Shown one piece after another: positions 1-8,202 of a DNA stretch of 38,368 nucleotides. Location: NCBI GenBank assembly GCA_036397975.1, contig DASWHW010000120.1, positions 1-38,368 on the forward strand, written 5' to 3'. The stretch is from SZUA-287 sp036397975. GTDB taxonomy: Bacteria > Bacteroidota > Ignavibacteria > UBA10030 > UBA6906. Made by a program: the position numbers and the translations under genes. The notes below the pieces were generated by a model. It ran no database searches. It was not told where the DNA came from and was given only the letters and a program-made list of their open reading frames with translations. Each line of letters starts with the position of its first letter. Position 1 is the stretch's first letter.

Positions 1-257
1 ACTTTATCCCGCTCATTGAAACAGAACTTGCAAAGATCACGCATTTCAAGGCCGGCGCAACGACAGATCCTCAACTTCCCCAGGGTCTCGTTACCGCAAC
101 CTCGCTGGTTGTCCGCACAGGTCCGGCCACTTCCTACAAAAGAGTCACGAGTCTCAAGAAAGGAACGATCGTGGCCATTTATCAGGAGAAGAAAGGTTGG
201 GTGAAGATTCATCCCGATAAACAATGGGTTTCAGGAAAATACATCGAAAAAATTTAG
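1..257 (+). CDS. SH3-like domain protein, C-terminal part
   Basis: The window opens inside a gene read in the frame starting at base 3 and ending at TAG 255-257. The last 50 or so residues form a typical bacterial SH3 (SH3b) module: a strand with L-V-V-R-T-G-P, then a hydrophobic turn, then G-W-V-K-I and a closing W-V-S-G-K-Y-I. Such domains usually sit at the end of cell-envelope proteins and are thought to bind peptidoglycan or peptides. The start lies outside the window, so what precedes the SH3 module (signal peptide, hydrolase or other domain) cannot be seen. Fourteen bases separate it from the broken VOC gene on the same strand. Confidence 0.75.
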   Translation, partial: FIPLIETELAKITHFKAGATTDPQLPQGLVTATSLVVRTGPATSYKRVTSLKKGTIVAIYQEKKGWVKIHPDKQWVSGKYIEKI

Positions 258-271
258 TCAAACGAGAATTG

Positions 272-660
272 ATGAGCGACAAAAAGGCTAACGTTGGATC
301 AATTGGATGGATCGACCTTACCATCCCCAACGCGGAAGGGATAGGAGACTTTTACTAAAACGTAGTAGGTTGGAAATCTTCTCCGGTTGCAATGGGCGTA
401 TACAGCGACTATATCATGACCGAGCCTGAATCCGGGATGCGATTGCCGACATTTGTCACGCTCAAGAAGTTAATGAAGGTCTCCCGTCACAGTGGCTCAT
501 GTATATTGTTGTGAGTGATATTGAGAAAAGTACTGCTGCCTGCACACAATTAGGTGGAAAGATTCTTGTTGCGACGAAGAATATGGGTTCGATAGGCCGT
601 AACTGCGTTATTCAAGATCCCGCGGGAGCTGTTGCCGCTCTCTTTCAAAGCGCCGCGTAG
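272..660 (+). pseudogene. Broken VOC (glyoxalase/bleomycin-resistance) family gene
   Basis: From ATG 272 the reading gives a typical VOC N-terminus (G-S-I-G-W-I-D-L-T-I-P-N-A, then G-D-F-Y), but an in-frame TAA follows at 356-358, right after the F-Y pair. The same frame continues with N-V-V-G-W-K and a D-Y-I-M-T-E-P-E-S-G stretch. Near base 440 the homology moves to another frame, consistent with loss of one base: A-D-I-C-H-A, then L-P-S-Q-W-L-M-Y-I-V-V-S-D-I-E-K-S, running to TAG 658-660. One stop and one frameshift in about 130 codons argue for a pseudogene, unless both are read errors. VOC proteins of this type are small metal-dependent dioxygenase or lyase relatives of unknown substrate. 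The FAD oxidoreductase starts 12 bases later. Confidence 0.75.
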
Positions 661-671
661 GATAACCCTTC

Positions 672-1799
672 ATGGATTCTACCAGCAGCATCTGGGAACA
701 CGACGCCCCCGCGGAATACCCAACGCTGACAGGAGAAAAGGAAGCGGACTTCTGCGTTGTCGGACTCGGTGGCTCGGGACTCACCTGCATCGGAGAACTT
801 CTCCGCCTTGGTCATTCGGTAATTGGTGTGGACGCCAAACGGGTTGGTGCGGGAGCCGCAGGACGGAACGGTGGCTTTCTCCTCGCAGGCCTCGCTTCGT
901 TCTATCACGACCTGGTTCAACGCCATGGGCGCAAACACGCATGTCAGCTTTATGAGTTGAGTGTTCATGAAATTGAGCGGATCGTATCCGAAACTCCAGA
1001 GCTTGTCCGCATCGTCGGATCGCTCCGTATTGCGTCTTCCGACGAAGAGTTTCAGGACTGTCAAAGGCATATGGATGCCCTGGAGCGTGATGGATTTCGT
1101 GTCTTTACCTATGAAGGAAATGAAGGGCGAGGTCTCCTGCTTCCCACAGACGGGGTTTTTCAGCCGCTTCAACGTTGTGAGGCGCTTGCTCGTCGATGTG
1201 TGAGCACCGGAGCATCCCTCTTCACTAACTCTCTCGTGACCAAAATTTCAGACAACGGTGTCAGTACTTCTGCGAGAACCGTTCGTAGCAAGAAAACGAT
1301 CGTTGCAGTGGACGGGAACATGGAAGTCATTTTTCCGGAATTACACGACCGGGTACGAACAGCAAGGCTTCAGATGCTTGCCTCAAAGCCGATCGGTATT
1401 GTCAGATTTTCACGTCCCGTGTATACCCGATGGGGCTATGATTACTGGCAACAGTTGCCCGACACCACCATCGCCCTCGGGGGGTTTCGGGACAAAGGGG
1501 GCGATGCCGAGTGGACGCATAATGCAGCTGTCTCCGATAGAGTGCAATTTTGCTTGGACAGGTTTCTTCGTGACCAGTTGGGAATAACAGCAGGCGTAAC
1601 GCACCGATGGTCATCAGTTGTCTCTTACTCAAACACCGGACTTCCAATCATTGAAGAAGTTCGCCCGAACGTATGGGCAATTGGCGCGTACAGCGGAACC
1701 GGTAACGTTATCGGTGCATTGTGCGGAAGAGCCGTCGCTCAACTCGCTGCCAATGGTGAATCGGAATTGGCAGAGCCTTTTTTGAGAATTCTTTCATAG
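672..1799 (+). CDS. FAD-dependent oxidoreductase (DAO / glycine-oxidase-like family)
   Basis: This 375-residue protein has an N-terminal Rossmann dinucleotide site, V-V-G-L-G-G-S-G at about residues 29-36, with an acidic residue (D54) at the end of the second strand. G-R-N-G-G-F (64-69) is the second FAD contact typical of D-amino-acid-oxidase-fold enzymes. Near the C-terminus G-A-Y-S-G-T-G-N-V is the usual flavin-closing segment. It should oxidise a C-N or C-O bond of a small substrate that cannot be named from sequence. It has no signal peptide or membrane segment, so it is probably cytoplasmic. It lies 12 bases after the broken VOC gene and 12 bases before a DoxX-like gene, so co-transcription is likely. 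A short AGGA lies about ten bases before the ATG. Confidence 0.85.
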   Translation: MDSTSSIWEHDAPAEYPTLTGEKEADFCVVGLGGSGLTCIGELLRLGHSVIGVDAKRVGAGAAGRNGGFLLAGLASFYHDLVQRHGRKHACQLYELSVHEIERIVSETPELVRIVGSLRIASSDEEFQDCQRHMDALERDGFRVFTYEGNEGRGLLLPTDGVFQPLQRCEALARRCVSTGASLFTNSLVTKISDNGVSTSARTVRSKKTIVAVDGNMEVIFPELHDRVRTARLQMLASKPIGIVRFSRPVYTRWGYDYWQQLPDTTIALGGFRDKGGDAEWTHNAAVSDRVQFCLDRFLRDQLGITAGVTHRWSSVVSYSNTGLPIIEEVRPNVWAIGAYSGTGNVIGALCGRAVAQLAANGESELAEPFLRILS

Positions 1800-1811
1800 C
1801 CGGAACATTTC

Positions 1812-2270
1812 ATGACCGTGTTCGTGTTGCTCCTCAGTATTTTCGTGATTGTTTACTTCCTCCAGCGGCTCAGATGGATCAACAAGTCGTCAGCACGCGA
1901 AATGGGTCGCGTAGCAATGGGGATTACGTTCATTATCACCGGACTTCTCCACTTTGTGGCTCCTGCAACGTATTTTCTCATGATGCCCAGGTTTATTCCC
2001 TTTCCGCTTGCATTGATTTATGTCAGCGGAGTTCTGGAAATAGCTGGAGGCGCTCTGCTCCTGGTGAAACCTCAAGCCCGCAAGGCGGCGTATGGAATTG
2101 CCATTCTCCTTCTTCTCATTTTCCCGGCAAATATCTACGTTGCGATTGAGAATGTGCAACTTGGTGGGTACATGAACTCTTCCTTGTACCAATGGGCACG
2201 GCTGCCCTTTCAGTTTCTTCTCATTTGGTGGGCGTTGTGGTGTTCAAAACCGACGGAAAATACTCAATGA
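1812..2270 (+). CDS. DoxX-like integral membrane protein
   Basis: The 152-residue protein is mostly hydrophobic, with about four membrane helices (roughly residues 1-20, 35-58, 62-86 and 90-110) plus a further hydrophobic stretch near 128-147. The phrase G-I-T-F-I-I-T-G-L-L-H-F, followed by P-A-L/I-F-P-type loops and G-V-L-E-I-A-G-G, is characteristic of DoxX/DoxX-like proteins, which sit in the cytoplasmic membrane and are often linked to redox reactions. An adjacent FAD enzyme would fit such a role, but no function is proven for this subfamily. The stop codon overlaps the next start in an ATGA arrangement (2267-2270), suggesting translational coupling. Confidence 0.85.
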   Translation: MTVFVLLLSIFVIVYFLQRLRWINKSSAREMGRVAMGITFIITGLLHFVAPATYFLMMPRFIPFPLALIYVSGVLEIAGGALLLVKPQARKAAYGIAILLLLIFPANIYVAIENVQLGGYMNSSLYQWARLPFQFLLIWWALWCSKPTENTQ

Positions 2271-2557
2271 CGTTCCCCGATTTTCTCGAGAGTCTCAAGC
2301 AGCCCGTACCACCCAAGGGCATCAGTCAACCGCTTCTTGCGTTGTGGTACGATGGGCACGGCGACTGGAAGTCAGCCCATGAAACTGCACAGAAGATTTC
2401 GGATATCACCGGGTCACGCATTCATGCCTATCTCCACCGCAAAGAACGAGATCTTTCAAATGCATCGTATTGGTATGGCAGGGCAGCAGCAACGCTGCCC
2501 GCGAAGCCGCTTGACGAAGAATGGAATGAGCTGGTGCAGATGCTCCTTAATAAGTAG
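2267..2557 (+). CDS. Small conserved protein of unknown function
   Basis: The 96-residue protein starts at ATG 2267, overlapping the DoxX stop in ATGA. An upstream in-frame start at 2192 would lie inside the DoxX gene and is less likely. Key conserved-looking features are L-L-A-L-W-Y-D-G-H-G-D-W-K-S-A-H-E near the N-terminus and H-A-Y-L-H-R-K-E-R-D-L-S-N-A-S-Y-W-Y in the middle, an aromatic- and histidine-rich pattern I recognise from short hypothetical proteins of FCB bacteria. It appears all-helical and soluble, somewhat TPR-like (alternating helices with W-Y and A-H-E turns). I know of no assigned biochemical function. dinG begins 12 bases downstream after a strong ribosome-binding site. 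Confidence 0.8.
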   Translation: MTFPDFLESLKQPVPPKGISQPLLALWYDGHGDWKSAHETAQKISDITGSRIHAYLHRKERDLSNASYWYGRAAATLPAKPLDEEWNELVQMLLNK

Positions 2558-2569
2558 GAGGAGTAGGAC

Positions 2570-4546
2570 ATGAGCTCCCCTGTTGACAAGATCGAATCGG
2601 TGTTCTCACCTCACAGCACCCTTTCCCTGTCTCATGAATACGAGTACCGTCCTCAACAGCGTGCCATGGCCACATTTGTGGCCGGCGCGATTGAAGACAG
2701 TCGCCATTTGTTAATCGAAGCCCCCACCGGGGTCGGCAAGTCGCTTGCCTACCTCCTCCCTGCTGCATTAATTGCCATCCGCGACGAACGAAAAGCGGTG
2801 ATCTCGACGCACACAAAGAATCTTCAGGACCAGCTCTTTTCCAAAGACATTCCCATCGTGGCAAATCTCCTTGAGATTCCCCTTCGGACTGCTGTCATGA
2901 AGGGAAGAAAAAACTATCTTTGTTCCACCAGGCTTCGTCATGTCCTCTCCCACGCCGGGAACCTTCTGGAATCAAGGGATGAAGACCATCTGCAACGGAT
3001 TGCAGCCTGGGCTGAATCCACAAGCAGTGGAGATATCGAAAAGCTTGGCTTTGTTCCCTCCGCCAGACTCTGGCAGCAGATCTGCAGCGAGCAGGAGATT
3101 TGTTCCCCTCGAAAGTGCGGCATGGACTGTTTCTACCAACGCGTGCGGGACCAGGTGCGGAATGCACACATGGTGATCATGAACCACGCATTGTTCTTCA
3201 CCTTGCTTCCGGAAGAGGGTACTGACGATGGCATTCTCTTCCGGAACGATTTTGTGATTTTTGATGAAGCACAGACGGTTGAAGCAGCTGCGGTTGCCTG
3301 TTTTGAAAAACGTCTCTCCCTGAACACCGTCCTCGGCACTCTCCACCGGGCATTCAATGCCAGAACGAAGAAGGGTCTTCTTTCCCGACTACGCCAGCCC
3401 CAGCGGAGTGCATTTCTTAATGCAGAAAAGGCGGCAGAAGATTTCTTTGGCAATCTTCGCCTTGCTGTCCCGCCGGGCGGGGATGAAGGCATCCGGAAGG
3501 AATTTCGTGTTACGTCGCCCGGGATCGTTCCAAACATACTTGAACAACCCCTTGACGAAGTACAATCGCTCTTGGAAAAAAAGGAGAGAAGCGCGGATGA
3601 AACTAAAGCAACAGAGTTCACTGCAATTCGCAACGCGCTCTCTCAAATTCAGAACACAGTGGAAGTGTTCCTGAGCCAGAAAGAGCCAGCAAACTGCTAC
3701 TGGGTTGAGATGAGAGATGAGCACTCGTCGCTTTGCTACGCACCTGTAGAAGTTGCTGACCTCTTACGAGAACGCTTGTTTCGGAAGAACACAACCGTCA
3801 TCATGACAAGCGCAACACTGTCCGTCAACGGGAGTCTTGATTATTTCAGGCATAGAATCGGAGCCGACGATGCAGAGACCCGCATTCTTGATTCTCCGTT
3901 TCCACTCGACAAGCAAATGCGATTGTGCGTGCCAATGGGAATGCCCGGGCCTGATGAGGCTGGATATGCAGCCACTCTTCCTTCGTGGATTCTTCATTGC
4001 GTTGCACGATCCAATGGAGGTGCTCTTGTTCTTTTCACAAACATCCGGTTAATGAAAGAAGTCGCAGAAAAAGTAAGAGATGGAATTGAATCTCGCGGGC
4101 TGCAACTCCTTGTTCAGGACGGACGAGTCGCGCGAGATGTCTTGCTTGAAGAGTTTCGTGAAGATGTTCACTCAGTACTTTTCGGTTTGGAGAGTTTCTG
4201 GAGCGGTATCGACGTCCCCGGAGATTCTCTTCGACATGTTATTATCACCAGACTTCCATTTCCGGTTCCGTCACACCCGGTAAGCAAAGCACGGATGGAA
4301 CTTCTGACCGGACGGGGAGAAAACTCCTTTACCTCTTATTCTCTTCCCGAGGCAATTTTGAAATTTCGACAAGGTGCGGGACGACTGATCAGAAAAAACT
4401 CCGATTCCGGCTTTATTACGATTCTTGACAGTCGCGTCACGTCGCGATGGTACGGTCGAACTTTTGTCTCGTCGCTCGCCCGGTGCCCCGTTGACATCAT
4501 GCGGCCCGATGGATCGGTAGAGGAGTGGGCGGAACCAACACCGTGA
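2570..4546 (+). CDS. dinG: ATP-dependent DNA helicase, DinG/XPD family
   Basis: The 658-residue superfamily 2 helicase has Y-R-P-Q-Q at 26-30, Walker A A-P-T-G-V-G-K-S at 51-58, a strand-separation motif I-S-T-H-T-K-N-L-Q-D-Q-L near 78-89 and Walker B D-E-A-Q at 232-235. C-terminal motifs include S-A-T-L-S, G-L-E-S-F-W-S-G-I-D-V-P-G and Q-G-A-G-R-L-I-R. Cysteines C118, C172, C178, C183 and C187 lie where the DinG/XPD 4Fe-4S cluster is expected (four are needed; C172 may be extra). Such enzymes unwind DNA 5'-to-3' and help resolve R-loops and G-quadruplexes. The ATG follows a strong purine-rich ribosome-binding site (TAGGAGGAGTAGGAC). Confidence 0.93.
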   Translation: MSSPVDKIESVFSPHSTLSLSHEYEYRPQQRAMATFVAGAIEDSRHLLIEAPTGVGKSLAYLLPAALIAIRDERKAVISTHTKNLQDQLFSKDIPIVANLLEIPLRTAVMKGRKNYLCSTRLRHVLSHAGNLLESRDEDHLQRIAAWAESTSSGDIEKLGFVPSARLWQQICSEQEICSPRKCGMDCFYQRVRDQVRNAHMVIMNHALFFTLLPEEGTDDGILFRNDFVIFDEAQTVEAAAVACFEKRLSLNTVLGTLHRAFNARTKKGLLSRLRQPQRSAFLNAEKAAEDFFGNLRLAVPPGGDEGIRKEFRVTSPGIVPNILEQPLDEVQSLLEKKERSADETKATEFTAIRNALSQIQNTVEVFLSQKEPANCYWVEMRDEHSSLCYAPVEVADLLRERLFRKNTTVIMTSATLSVNGSLDYFRHRIGADDAETRILDSPFPLDKQMRLCVPMGMPGPDEAGYAATLPSWILHCVARSNGGALVLFTNIRLMKEVAEKVRDGIESRGLQLLVQDGRVARDVLLEEFREDVHSVLFGLESFWSGIDVPGDSLRHVIITRLPFPVPSHPVSKARMELLTGRGENSFTSYSLPEAILKFRQGAGRLIRKNSDSGFITILDSRVTSRWYGRTFVSSLARCPVDIMRPDGSVEEWAEPTP

Positions 4547-4603
4547 CTTCGGCCCTGGGATAGATTCGTGTTGGTTTTTCAAGGGTTTTTTTGTTTTTTG
4601 TGT

Positions 4604-4631
4604 TTGAATATTCGGTGGAATGTGGTATCTT
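4604..4631 (+). promoter_or_regulatory. Predicted sigma70-type promoter of the HU gene
   Basis: TTGAAT (4604-4609) and TATCTT (4626-4631) are separated by 16 bases in an AT-rich stretch after the dinG stop. This is the only long gap ahead of the HU gene. A leader of about 65 bases would precede the ATG. The same TTGAAT hexamer occurs in the predicted promoter of the histidine kinase (5128-5156). Confidence 0.45.
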
Positions 4632-4703
4632 CTCATCGAATTTATCACCATGGATAGAACGACAAGGGCTATCCCCCACCTACAACAACCTGAAGGAGGT
4701 CCA

Positions 4704-4988
4704 ATGGCAAAAGCCATGTCAAAGTCAGCAGTCGTTTCTCACTTTGCACAGAGGTTCGAACTGAAGAAGAAAGAAAGTGCGAGCTTCTTCGAAGAGTTGG
4801 CTTCACTTGCATACCGTGAAGCTAAGAATTCTTTCACGATTCCCGGCATTGGAAAATTGGTTCTTGTGAACCGCAAGGCACGTCTTGGGCGGAATCCGAA
4901 AACTGGAGAAACGATCCAGATCCCGGCGAAGACTGTTGTCAAGTTCCGCATCGCCAAAGCGGCGAAAGAAGCTATTCTTAAGAAGTAG
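4704..4988 (+). CDS. HU/IHF-family DNA-binding protein
   Basis: The 94-residue protein has the HU fold: an N-terminal helical pair with K-S-A-V-V-S-H-F-A-Q and a beta-arm region G-K-L-V-L-V-N-R-K-A-R-L-G-R-N-P-K-T-G-E, where the conserved R-x-G-R-N-P and the intercalating proline are present. It ends with K-F-R-I-A-K-A-A-K-E-A. HU proteins bend and compact DNA as dimers. The start is ATG 4704, set by AAGGAGGT four bases upstream; reading from an in-frame ATG at 4620 would add an unrelated 28-residue extension. The second helix is a little unusual (K-K-K-E-S-A-S-F-F-E-E), so it may belong to a divergent HU branch. It forms a single-gene unit between its own promoter and terminator. Confidence 0.9.
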   Translation: MAKAMSKSAVVSHFAQRFELKKKESASFFEELASLAYREAKNSFTIPGIGKLVLVNRKARLGRNPKTGETIQIPAKTVVKFRIAKAAKEAILKK

Positions 4989-5016
4989 CTCCACTTCGTT
5001 TCAACCTCACAACAGT

Positions 5017-5057
5017 AAACATCCCGCATTTGCGATGCCAGGCAATGCGGGATGTTT
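5017..5057 (+). terminator. Strong hairpin terminator after the HU gene
   Basis: AAACATCCCGCATT (5017-5030) pairs perfectly with AATGCGGGATGTTT (5044-5057), a 14-base-pair stem with a 13-base loop, 28 bases after the HU stop codon. The right arm ends in TTT but there is no long uridine run. It could act in either orientation. Confidence 0.7.
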
Positions 5058-5127
5058 CATTGAGTGCATCAGCCACACCCTCGCGCAGTCTGCACCGAAC
5101 CTTCATAAGATTGCCAACCCTGCTTCG

Positions 5128-5156
5128 TTGAATGTCGGTAGGGGGTTTTGTACATT
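5128..5156 (+). promoter_or_regulatory. Predicted sigma70-type promoter of the hybrid kinase
   Basis: TTGAAT (5128-5133) and TACATT (5151-5156) are separated by exactly 17 bases. The predicted transcript would start about 25 bases before the kinase ATG at 5188. Confidence 0.5.
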
Positions 5157-5187
5157 CTTCAATGAAGACACTATCTGAAATCCACCA

Positions 5188-7398
5188 ATGAAGAAATTCT
5201 TCAAGAATCTCGGCCCTGTTGAACAGGCACAAATTGTCGCCTCCACGGCCGTGATCGTCTCGATGGCAACGATCCTCTCCGCCATGGCTGCAACTGGACA
5301 ATCGCCACGCCTGATGGATTTCATCAGCATCCTGACAGTGGGGTTGATTGGATTTACCAGCGTATATTTTTCCTTGAGTTACAGTCGCCAGCTGGACGAG
5401 CAGCGCCGGGAATTAATAGCCATTAATACCTTGGCTGAGGCTGTAAATCGGGTCGTGGAATTGGATTTTGTCCTGCGGACCGCACTCGAAAAAGCAACCG
5501 ATCTCCTCAATATCCGCTTCGGATGGATGTACACCATTGAACAAGACACGCCTGTTCTGAAATGCAAGAAAGGCACAGAGGAGGAATTCTTTGCGCTTCT
5601 CGGTCCCCGCACCGATTCTCCCATGACTTGGCTTCCGCAGCTTCATGTGCAACGCGAGCGAACAAAGCATGCCGGCGGAATGGCACCGGACCTGAAAAAT
5701 CTCGGCATTCAAGCGTGGGCGTCGGTCCCCCTCAAGGCAAAAGAGACAATCAGCGGGGCAATGATTCTTGCGGCGGAAGACCATGAGGCATTTACGCCGA
5801 AGCAACTCGAGCTTTTGAGTTCGTTCGCCAACCAAATCGGCGTCGCAATGCACAACGCGCTTCTCTTTCAGAAGCTCAAGGCATCAGAGGGACGGTATGC
5901 CGATCTCTTTGAAAATACACCCGATATTTATTTGAATATCGACAGAAAGCAAATCGTGATTCAATGCAATGCATTGGGAGCGGCTATGCTTGGGTGGACC
6001 AGAGACGAGATCGTCGGTCGACGATTTGATTCGTTTTTCTTGCAGGATGCACAACAGTCGATACGCGAGCGAATTGCATCGATGTTTGATGAAGGCACCG
6101 AGTTGAAGAACCTCGAACTCCGTATGACCCGAAAATCGGGCGACGCGTTTGAAGTCAGCCTCAATTCGACCCTTGTTCTTGATGCAAAGGGAACACCGAT
6201 TAATGCGAGGATTGTTGCCCGCGATATTTCGGAATACAAAAAGATGGAAGCGGCCCTTGTCCACGCACAGAAGATTGACAGTATCGGTGCCCTTGCAGGT
6301 GGTATTGCCCATGATTTCAACAATATCCTCTCCTCCGTTCTTGGGTCCGCCTCTATTATCCGTCGAAGATCGGAAGAAAACTCAAAGTTCTCGAAGTACG
6401 TCGAGATCATCGAGAATGCGGCGCGACGCGGCTCCTCGTTAACACGTCAGCTCCTTACGTTTGCCCGTAAAACAGAGACATTTATCCAACCCATGAATGT
6501 GAATGCGGTCGTTGGCGAAACGCTGGACCTCTTCGCCCGCAGCATTGAAAATCGTATCGAGATTAAGACCGACTTTACCTCAGCGCCCTGCGAAGTGCAA
6601 GGAGACACCGGACAGATTCAACAGGCTCTTCTCAACCTGTTCCTCAATGCACGCGAGGCGATGCCTGACGGAGGAACGCTTACTGTCCGTTCGACGATGA
6701 CTGTCGCAGATGCTCGTACTGCAAGTCAGTTTACTTCCGTCAAACCCGGACCATTTATTCGGCTCGATATCTCCGATACTGGTGTGGGAATGGACAAATC
6801 GCTTCTGAGTAGATTGTTCGATCCATTCTATTCCACGAAGGAACTGGCACATGGACTGGGTCTCTCCGTGGTGTATGGAGTGGTTCAAAACCATGGCGGC
6901 TTCGTGACGGTCGAAAGCGAACCGGGTCAGGGAACAACTTTCTCCATTTATTTGCCAAAGGCACCTCCCAAGAACGAGGCTCATACTCGCGAACGTCGTC
7001 AGCAACTTCCGAAAGGGAAGGAGAATATCTTGATCGTTGATGATGAAGTAGGGGTTTCGGAGATTACCCGCGATATGCTGGAGGAGTTGGGCTATAATGT
7101 AACTGTCGTGCATGATGGCGCTGCAGGAGTGAACACATACCGTGCGCGCCAGGCTGCAATTGATCTTGTGCTCGTGAGCGGTTCCCTGCAATCCGACGGG
7201 GAGAAGGAGGCACGCCTTCATTTTCGCGAGATGAATGCCAACCTTCCCATGATTATCCTCACCGGTTACGGCAATGCACCTATTGAAGCTTCGTCTGTTG
7301 ATGAACATCGAGAGATAGTTCTTCGGAAGCCATTCCAGATCGACGATCTTGCGATGAAGGTGCGCCAAGTGCTTGATGCACGGATCGGGCTATCTTGA
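5188..7398 (+). CDS. Membrane hybrid sensor histidine kinase (GAF-PAS-HisKA-HATPase-receiver)
   Basis: The 736-residue protein has two N-terminal membrane helices (about 14-34 and 43-62), a GAF domain (about 80-225) and a PAS domain starting near 233. The dimerisation/phosphorylation helix has A-G-G-I-A-H-D-F-N-N with phospho-histidine H375. The ATPase domain has G-D-T-G-Q-I near 472, D530-T-G-V-G-M and G-L-G-L near 556. A C-terminal receiver domain spans about 613-730. The receiver keeps the acidic pair D618/D619, T692 and K714, but the phospho-acceptor position in I-D-L-V-L-V-S is serine (S664) instead of aspartate. It should therefore not accept phosphate in the usual way, and H375 may instead signal to a separate regulator. 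Its stop codon overlaps the possible TTG start of the next gene. Confidence 0.92.
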   Translation: MKKFFKNLGPVEQAQIVASTAVIVSMATILSAMAATGQSPRLMDFISILTVGLIGFTSVYFSLSYSRQLDEQRRELIAINTLAEAVNRVVELDFVLRTALEKATDLLNIRFGWMYTIEQDTPVLKCKKGTEEEFFALLGPRTDSPMTWLPQLHVQRERTKHAGGMAPDLKNLGIQAWASVPLKAKETISGAMILAAEDHEAFTPKQLELLSSFANQIGVAMHNALLFQKLKASEGRYADLFENTPDIYLNIDRKQIVIQCNALGAAMLGWTRDEIVGRRFDSFFLQDAQQSIRERIASMFDEGTELKNLELRMTRKSGDAFEVSLNSTLVLDAKGTPINARIVARDISEYKKMEAALVHAQKIDSIGALAGGIAHDFNNILSSVLGSASIIRRRSEENSKFSKYVEIIENAARRGSSLTRQLLTFARKTETFIQPMNVNAVVGETLDLFARSIENRIEIKTDFTSAPCEVQGDTGQIQQALLNLFLNAREAMPDGGTLTVRSTMTVADARTASQFTSVKPGPFIRLDISDTGVGMDKSLLSRLFDPFYSTKELAHGLGLSVVYGVVQNHGGFVTVESEPGQGTTFSIYLPKAPPKNEAHTRERRQQLPKGKENILIVDDEVGVSEITRDMLEELGYNVTVVHDGAAGVNTYRARQAAIDLVLVSGSLQSDGEKEARLHFREMNANLPMIILTGYGNAPIEASSVDEHREIVLRKPFQIDDLAMKVRQVLDARIGLS

Positions 7399-7403
7399 AG
7401 GGC

Positions 7404-8192
7404 ATGGATACACTTGGCACATATTTGAAAAAAGCGAGGGATGAACAACATCTTTCGCTCACGGATATTTCGGCTCAGACAAATATCAGCATTCAATATC
7501 TTGAAGCAATCGAGCGAGATGACTTTGCCGCGTTGCCTGCAACATATATGCGCGCTTTTGTCCGTGAGTATTCGCTCCTCGTCGGGTTGGACCCGAAAGA
7601 TACTCTTGCACGCTATCCCGAGGCCGGGGGCACGCGACATCATGGCAAGCCGATTGCTCACGCTGCTGAACGTACAATGGAAGATCTTTCGGATCACGAG
7701 AAAGTTGGCGCGCGTGGTTGGGTCAGTGACAATCCTTGGTTTGCACGCGGAACGCTCATGATCGTCCTGATCGGAACTCTCGCGTTTGCGCTCTGGTACG
7801 CCGTCAAAAATGATTCTCCTTCGCCGCCATCAGAAATTCCGTTCCAAAGCGTCGTGAAAGAAAACGAGGCGCGGATCGCCCCGCTATTGGAAGCGGCAAA
7901 AGCCAAGCAGGACACCGCAGCGCATGACACGCTTCATCTTTCGGCGGTCACGCTCGATACGGTATGGATGCAGATTGTTATCGACAATGGTGAGCCACAG
8001 GAATACATTTTTTATCCAAACAGAACGTCTCGCTGGACTGCCATGAACCGTTTTGTCCTGACACTCGGAAATGCAGGCGGCATCTCGTTTTCGTTGAACG
8101 GAACAAATCTCGGTGCACTTGGAAAACGTGGGATTGTCATCCGCAACCGCGAATTGACACGCAGCGCAGTCGCTGCCCGCACATCGAACTAA
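7404..8192 (+). CDS. RodZ-like membrane-anchored helix-turn-helix protein
   Basis: The 262-residue protein begins with an XRE-type helix-turn-helix of the RodZ kind (L-G-T-Y-L-K-K-A-R, then I-S-I-Q-Y-L-E-A-I-E-R-D-D-F-A-A-L-P-A-T-Y, about 4-66). One membrane helix follows at about 116-134 and then an extracytoplasmic beta domain resembling the DUF4115 domain (about 175-245). RodZ links the MreB filament to the peptidoglycan elongation machinery in rods; shorter relatives may be regulators. ATG 7404 is chosen because homologues begin just before the helix-turn-helix. An in-frame TTG at 7395, overlapping the kinase stop in TTGA, would add three residues and cannot be excluded. It lies 10 bases before ligA. 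Confidence 0.85.
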   Translation: MDTLGTYLKKARDEQHLSLTDISAQTNISIQYLEAIERDDFAALPATYMRAFVREYSLLVGLDPKDTLARYPEAGGTRHHGKPIAHAAERTMEDLSDHEKVGARGWVSDNPWFARGTLMIVLIGTLAFALWYAVKNDSPSPPSEIPFQSVVKENEARIAPLLEAAKAKQDTAAHDTLHLSAVTLDTVWMQIVIDNGEPQEYIFYPNRTSRWTAMNRFVLTLGNAGGISFSLNGTNLGALGKRGIVIRNRELTRSAVAARTSN

Positions 8193-8202
8193 CTCGCTCC
8201 AA

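Noticed and set aside
6580..7368. Minus-strand open frame of 262 codons inside the histidine kinase gene
   Set aside because: It is fully antisense to well-conserved ATPase and receiver motifs and shows no protein-family pattern.
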